Assembly: GCA_002502785.1 (NCBI GenBank)
Contig: DAQG01000081.1
Coordinates: 1 to 9,348, forward strand
DNA from: Methanothrix harundinacea
GTDB lineage: Archaea; Halobacteriota; Methanosarcinia; Methanotrichales; Methanotrichaceae
Direction: 5' to 3'
DNA length: 9,348 nucleotides
Shown: piece after piece, positions 6,452 through 9,348 of the stretch
Position numbering within the stretch: the first letter of the stretch is position 1
How the letters are laid out: every line of letters starts with the position of its first letter
The notes under the pieces: generated by a model
The model's database searches: none
What the model saw: only the letters and a program-made list of their open reading frames with translations
Told to the model about the DNA's origin: nothing
Position numbers and translations under genes: made by a program

Positions 6452-6757
6452 ATGGAGCGCGAAGAAGAAGGTGAAAAAGAAGAGCTTGAGGAGGTCTCAG
6501 ACGACGAACTATTCAGAGAGCTTGAGGCCCTCGGCGCGCGAAAGAGGAGCAAGCGGCGCGAAGAGATTGAGGCCGCTCTGAAGACCGCCCTGAGCAGGGC
6601 CGAAACCGGAGAGGGCGCCCTCATCCTAATCAACCTCGACGGCGGCGAGTGCTGCACCTTCGACAGCTACCCTGAGGCTCTGGAGTACATGGGCAAACAT
6701 AAAGGCAGGTGGTACCTGGCGCCGAGGGGGATCGACCTCAGCGCGATCAGGAGGTGA
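6452..6757 (+). CDS. Small charged hypothetical protein (101 aa)
   Basis: This is an unrecognised 101 aa protein translated from the ATG at 6452, with GGAG at 6440-6443 upstream. Another ATG at 6447 is in a different frame. It lies 21 nt after the preceding gene and shares its base composition, so the two probably form one transcript. Residues 1-50 are almost all Glu, Lys and Arg and look like a long charged helix or coiled coil. Residues 55-101 look folded: GALILINLDGGECCTFDSYPEALEYM, then GRWYLAPRGIDLSAIRR. The strand-turn-helix order suggests a small alpha/beta module. The CC pair and the aromatic tail could be structural. No function is proposed. Confidence 0.62.
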   Translation: MEREEEGEKEELEEVSDDELFRELEALGARKRSKRREEIEAALKTALSRAETGEGALILINLDGGECCTFDSYPEALEYMGKHKGRWYLAPRGIDLSAIRR

Positions 6758-6808
6758 ATCAAGCTGTTATGAATAATGATGGCGATATCCTCCGATTCTC
6801 AAGGCTGC

Positions 6809-6819
6809 GTAAAATAAAT
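6809..6819 (+). promoter_or_regulatory. TATA-like box of the AT-rich gene
   Basis: GTAAAATAAAT predicts transcription from about 6838-6842. That excludes the ATG at 6825 from the message and fits the ATG at 6870 with a roughly 30-nt leader. The surrounding DNA is AT-rich throughout, so chance matches are likely. Confidence 0.4.
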
Positions 6820-6869
6820 CCATAATGAAGTTATTGTTTTTAAGAAGAAAACTGCGTAGGGGATTCACC

Positions 6870-8186
6870 ATGACAAAAGAGCCACAAATCCGAGACATAC
6901 CATCTATTAAGAAGCCTCTTCAGGATTTGGAGGATCTGAAAACCATAAAGGACACTATGCCACTGTTAAACCCCTTATTAAAGCAGTTCGGAGTTGATAC
7001 AGATCAGATAGATAAAGAGTTGGAGAAAATTGTGGAGCTTGAGACCTCAGCAGAAGAAATGGCATCCATCCCGGATCGTTTCAATAACCTGTTCGCAAAA
7101 CGTGGTTGGATTATTTATGATCTTATGAATTATGAGGTCGCTAAAGAAGTCGTCAAAAAAGCCGAAGCAGGTGATATTGACGGCGCTGAAAAAGATCTTG
7201 TCGATTATTATGATCCAGAAAAAGTTAAATGGAATTTAAATCAAATGAAACACGTTGAGGCGTTCCGCCCAAGATGGCGTCTCGCCCAAAAAGCGCTAAT
7301 AGATTATCGCGAGGAGCGTTATCATGCCTGCGTCCCGGTTGTTCTTGCTTTGCTTGATGGAATGATTAACGAATTGCACGAAAAAGGGCGAGGCTCAAAA
7401 AAAGGATTTTTTGCTGAAGGTGTGAATTTAGAAGCGTGGGATTCCATTTCCGCTCACAATAAGGGTCTAGAGGCGCTAGCAAATATTTTTCGAACGGGCC
7501 GCAAAAAGACAACCACGGAGAAGATAACCATCCCCTATAGAAACGGAATACTCCATGGCATGGATCTCGGCTATGACAATAAGATGGTTGCAGCTAAGGC
7601 CTGGGCGGCCCTATTTGCTACTCGCGATTGGGCCATGAAGGCAGAGAAGGGATTACTGGACACACCCGCTCCTGAAAAAGAATTGACTCTGGAGGAACTG
7701 ACCGAGCAAATCCATAAAATTGGCACGAAAAAAGCGCAATTAAAGGCATGGAAACCAAGGGTATTAGATATCGGCCAAGATGTTCCGTCAACAGGTGGTC
7801 AGGAGGTATTTGAAAGCGGAACACCTGAGCGAAGACTTGCAGAATTTCTTACTTACTGGAAAATCCGCAATTATGGATTCATGGCTAAGTGTGTTCCACC
7901 AGATCCAGGTAATGATACCAAGAGGATGCCAGGTCGTGTGCGAGAGGTGTACGACTCGAAACATTTGAAATCATTTGAATATACGAAAATCAGTGATGAT
8001 GCTCCTGCGATAACCGTAATACAAGTGAAGTTGATGTATGAAGAATATGAAAAGGAAGTAGAAAGACTTGTGAAATTTCGCATGATAAATAAGGACGCAA
8101 AAGGCGAACCAGCAGTTCACGGAATCCCAGGAAGCAACTGGGAGATACTAAATTGGGATACTGCATTAACTGTGCCATCTTATTGA
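6870..8186 (+). CDS. AT-rich accessory gene, candidate HEPN-like protein
   Basis: This is a 438 aa protein with no name I can assign. I start at the ATG at 6870, behind AGGGGA (6858-6863). The frame allows an ATG at 6825 that would add 15 basic residues. The N-terminal third is helical and acidic. A central region has ACVPVVLALLDGMINELHEKG, then IPYRNGILHGMDLGYDNKMVAAKAWAALFATRDWA. The RNGILHG box (R224, N225, H229) fits the R-x4-H signature of HEPN domains, many of which are metal-free RNases in toxin, abortive-infection and CRISPR-linked proteins. The C-terminal third (about 320-438: PERRLAEFLTYWKIRNYG, DDAPAITVIQVKLMYE, GSNWEILNWD) looks like a separate beta-rich domain. Bases and codons are far more AT-rich than the neighbours, which suggests horizontal transfer. 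The HEPN reading rests on one motif in a helical context. Confidence 0.72.
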   Translation: MTKEPQIRDIPSIKKPLQDLEDLKTIKDTMPLLNPLLKQFGVDTDQIDKELEKIVELETSAEEMASIPDRFNNLFAKRGWIIYDLMNYEVAKEVVKKAEAGDIDGAEKDLVDYYDPEKVKWNLNQMKHVEAFRPRWRLAQKALIDYREERYHACVPVVLALLDGMINELHEKGRGSKKGFFAEGVNLEAWDSISAHNKGLEALANIFRTGRKKTTTEKITIPYRNGILHGMDLGYDNKMVAAKAWAALFATRDWAMKAEKGLLDTPAPEKELTLEELTEQIHKIGTKKAQLKAWKPRVLDIGQDVPSTGGQEVFESGTPERRLAEFLTYWKIRNYGFMAKCVPPDPGNDTKRMPGRVREVYDSKHLKSFEYTKISDDAPAITVIQVKLMYEEYEKEVERLVKFRMINKDAKGEPAVHGIPGSNWEILNWDTALTVPSY

Positions 8187-8233
8187 TATCGAACCACTTT
8201 ACAGAACAGTTCCCCTAAGCACAACAATTTTCT

Positions 8234-8260
8234 TCATGGGATGATAAGAAGATCCCATGA
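8234..8260. repeat. Perfect 9-bp inverted repeat containing the next gene's start codon
   Basis: TCATGGGAT (8234-8242) and ATCCCATGA (8252-8260) are exact reverse complements around a 9-nt loop (GATAAGAAG). The ATG of the following gene (8257-8259) lies inside the right arm. As RNA this would be a hairpin hiding the start; as DNA it would be an operator-like palindrome. Confidence 0.6.
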
Positions 8261-9024
8261 GATCGTTCGTCCTCTCTCCCGCAGCAGGAAAGCGCCTGAT
8301 CGCCAAGGCCATTGCGACCCACCCCGCCATCGAGACGGCCCTGAAATCCGGAACCGTCGTCATCGTCGCCGGGACGACCAACGGCTACGTCGCCGAAGAG
8401 ATCCTCGCGAAGATCGGACAATTCGAGGGCTTCTCGAAAAAGAGGTTCTTTCGAGTGATCACACTCCCGCCGTGGATGCCCACCACCGAGGCCGGGATGC
8501 TCCCTGACATGAGCGGATTTCCGGGCGACGTGATAATCAAAAAAGGCGTCTGGCAGAAGGAAAAGACGATCAGGCACGTCGTCGACGACCTGGAGGAAGG
8601 CGACGTCATCCTGAAGGGCGCCAACGCCCTCGACCCGTGGGGCGGGCGGGCCGCCATCCTGATCGGCCACCCGAAGGCCGGTACTATAGGCCTCGCTCTG
8701 CAGGCGGTGGTCGGAAGGCGCGTCCGGCTGATCCTGCCGGTGGGCCTTGAAAAGCGCGTCTTCTCCGACCTCGATGATCTTGCGAACAGGCTGAACGTCC
8801 CCGGCGCCGAAGGGCCGCGCCTCCTCCCTGTCTCCGGCGAGGTCTTCTCCGAGATCGAGGCGATCTCGATATTGACCGGAGCAAAGGCCGAGCTTGTGGC
8901 CTCAGGCGGCGTATCTGGCGCTGAAGGGAGCGTCTGGCTCGCCGTCAGCGGGAGCGAGGAGGAGATGGAAAAGACTGAGAAGCTGCTGAAGTCTGTGGCA
9001 TCGGAGCCGGGATTCGAGCTGTAA
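8257..9024 (+). CDS. Conserved-looking protein of unknown function, possible ISOCOT-type fold
   Basis: This is a 255 aa cytoplasmic protein I cannot name. It has the GC-rich codon use of the core genes. The ATG at 8257 is the only plausible start, because an in-frame TAA lies at 8245. Two glycine-rich boxes stand out: SGTVVIVAGTTNGYVAEEIL (31-50) and DVILKGANALDPWGGRAAIL (116-135). They are followed by LILPVGLEKRVF (158-169). A Gly-Thr-Thr loop before a helix, then 'KGAN..D..G', resembles the sugar-phosphate isomerase / CoA-transferase / eIF2B-like (ISOCOT) fold. In that fold these loops bind phosphorylated or CoA-type ligands. The last 60 residues (SEEEMEKTEKLLKSVA) look like a small alpha/beta end domain. 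The substrate is unknown, and the fold match is inference from local patterns. Confidence 0.75.
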   Translation: MRSFVLSPAAGKRLIAKAIATHPAIETALKSGTVVIVAGTTNGYVAEEILAKIGQFEGFSKKRFFRVITLPPWMPTTEAGMLPDMSGFPGDVIIKKGVWQKEKTIRHVVDDLEEGDVILKGANALDPWGGRAAILIGHPKAGTIGLALQAVVGRRVRLILPVGLEKRVFSDLDDLANRLNVPGAEGPRLLPVSGEVFSEIEAISILTGAKAELVASGGVSGAEGSVWLAVSGSEEEMEKTEKLLKSVASEPGFEL

Positions 9025-9091
9025 GACGATAGATCTAAGTGAGAAAAAAGTATTTCATCTCCACCAAAAAGAATTGAGAGACTAGGTTAAC

Positions 9092-9348
9092 ATGAAAATA
9101 CCTGTATTCGTATCATGTCCGACTAAACTGAACCCGAACCAAGAAGCATCACGTGAAATCATACTCGAAGAACTTGAATTCCTCAGGCTTGAACCACATG
9201 CTATTGGCAGATCAGACTACCCTACAGATTTGCCGATGCGCGAAGTCTATGTGATGGCAACTCACTGTTCAGGCGGATTGATTCTCGGATTTGAACAGTT
9301 CTTTGCCGAGGAAGGAGTTTACAAAAGAGGCTCTTCGCTATTCCGTGT
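9092..9348 (+). CDS. 5' part of an AT-rich gene, TIR-like or deoxyribosyltransferase-like
   Basis: The frame begins at the ATG at 9092, with AGG 5 nt upstream, and is open to the right edge, giving 85 full codons of an unfinished gene. The start MKIPVFVSCPTKLNPNQ is a strand ending in a polar loop. It is followed by a helix (EASREIILEELEFL), RLEPHAIGRSDYP, a helix with PMREVYVMATHCSG, and the strand GGLILGFEQF. This strand-helix order, with a later charged strand and a 'GG.I.G' turn, is typical of short nucleotide-binding domains such as TIR, TIR-like and nucleoside 2-deoxyribosyltransferase-like folds, which often occur in antiviral or toxin loci. Codon use is more AT-rich than in the gene before it. 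The catalytic part may lie beyond the window. The existence of the gene is well supported; the family is not. Confidence 0.65.
   Translation, partial: MKIPVFVSCPTKLNPNQEASREIILEELEFLRLEPHAIGRSDYPTDLPMREVYVMATHCSGGLILGFEQFFAEEGVYKRGSSLFR
9328..9342 (-). repeat. Right copy of the 15-bp inverted repeat
   Basis: AGGCTCTTCGCTATT at 9328-9342 is the reverse complement of 8-22. It falls in the truncated gene at the right edge (residues RGSSLFR). Confidence 0.6.

Overview
The window looks like a GC-rich euryarchaeal chromosome fragment, most likely from a methanogen. The evidence is a DNA polymerase D small subunit, an archaeal fibrillarin, a Sec11-type (family S26B) signal peptidase, a NikR nickel regulator, a DUF2953 protein and TATA-box promoters with very short leaders. 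The Methanothrix/Methanosaeta group is my best guess from gene content and composition, but this is inference.

Layout, left to right. (1) A 5'-truncated DUF2953 protein (+) is followed after 40 nt by a 2-dehydropantoate 2-reductase of CoA synthesis (+). (2) The DNA polymerase D small subunit (-) converges on the reductase. It diverges from a signal peptidase (+) across a 106-nt spacer that carries opposed TATA-like boxes. (3) The signal peptidase converges on fibrillarin (-) across a 196-nt spacer with strong inverted repeats. Fibrillarin lies 48 nt downstream of nikR (-), an unusual partner, since archaeal fibrillarin usually sits next to nop5. (4) Divergent from nikR is a probable two-gene unit (+): an uncharacterised alpha/beta protein and a small charged protein. 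(5) A clearly more AT-rich stretch (about 6758-8230) carries one 438-453 aa gene with an RNGILHG (R-x4-H) motif, read as a candidate HEPN-like protein. (6) GC-rich sequence returns with a 255 aa protein of unknown function; its start codon lies in the arm of a perfect 9-bp inverted repeat. (7) A 3'-truncated, more AT-rich gene runs off the right edge. It has a short Rossmann/TIR-like or deoxyribosyltransferase-like start.

Genes 1-4 are ordinary archaeal housekeeping or regulation: replication, secretion, rRNA modification, cofactor synthesis and nickel homeostasis. The right third (6758 to the end) is the accessory part. Two compositionally foreign genes there have features seen in defence or toxin families, but neither function is proven from sequence alone. 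No tRNA, rRNA, CRISPR array, IS element or transposase was seen. No gene-free stretch exceeds 300 bases.
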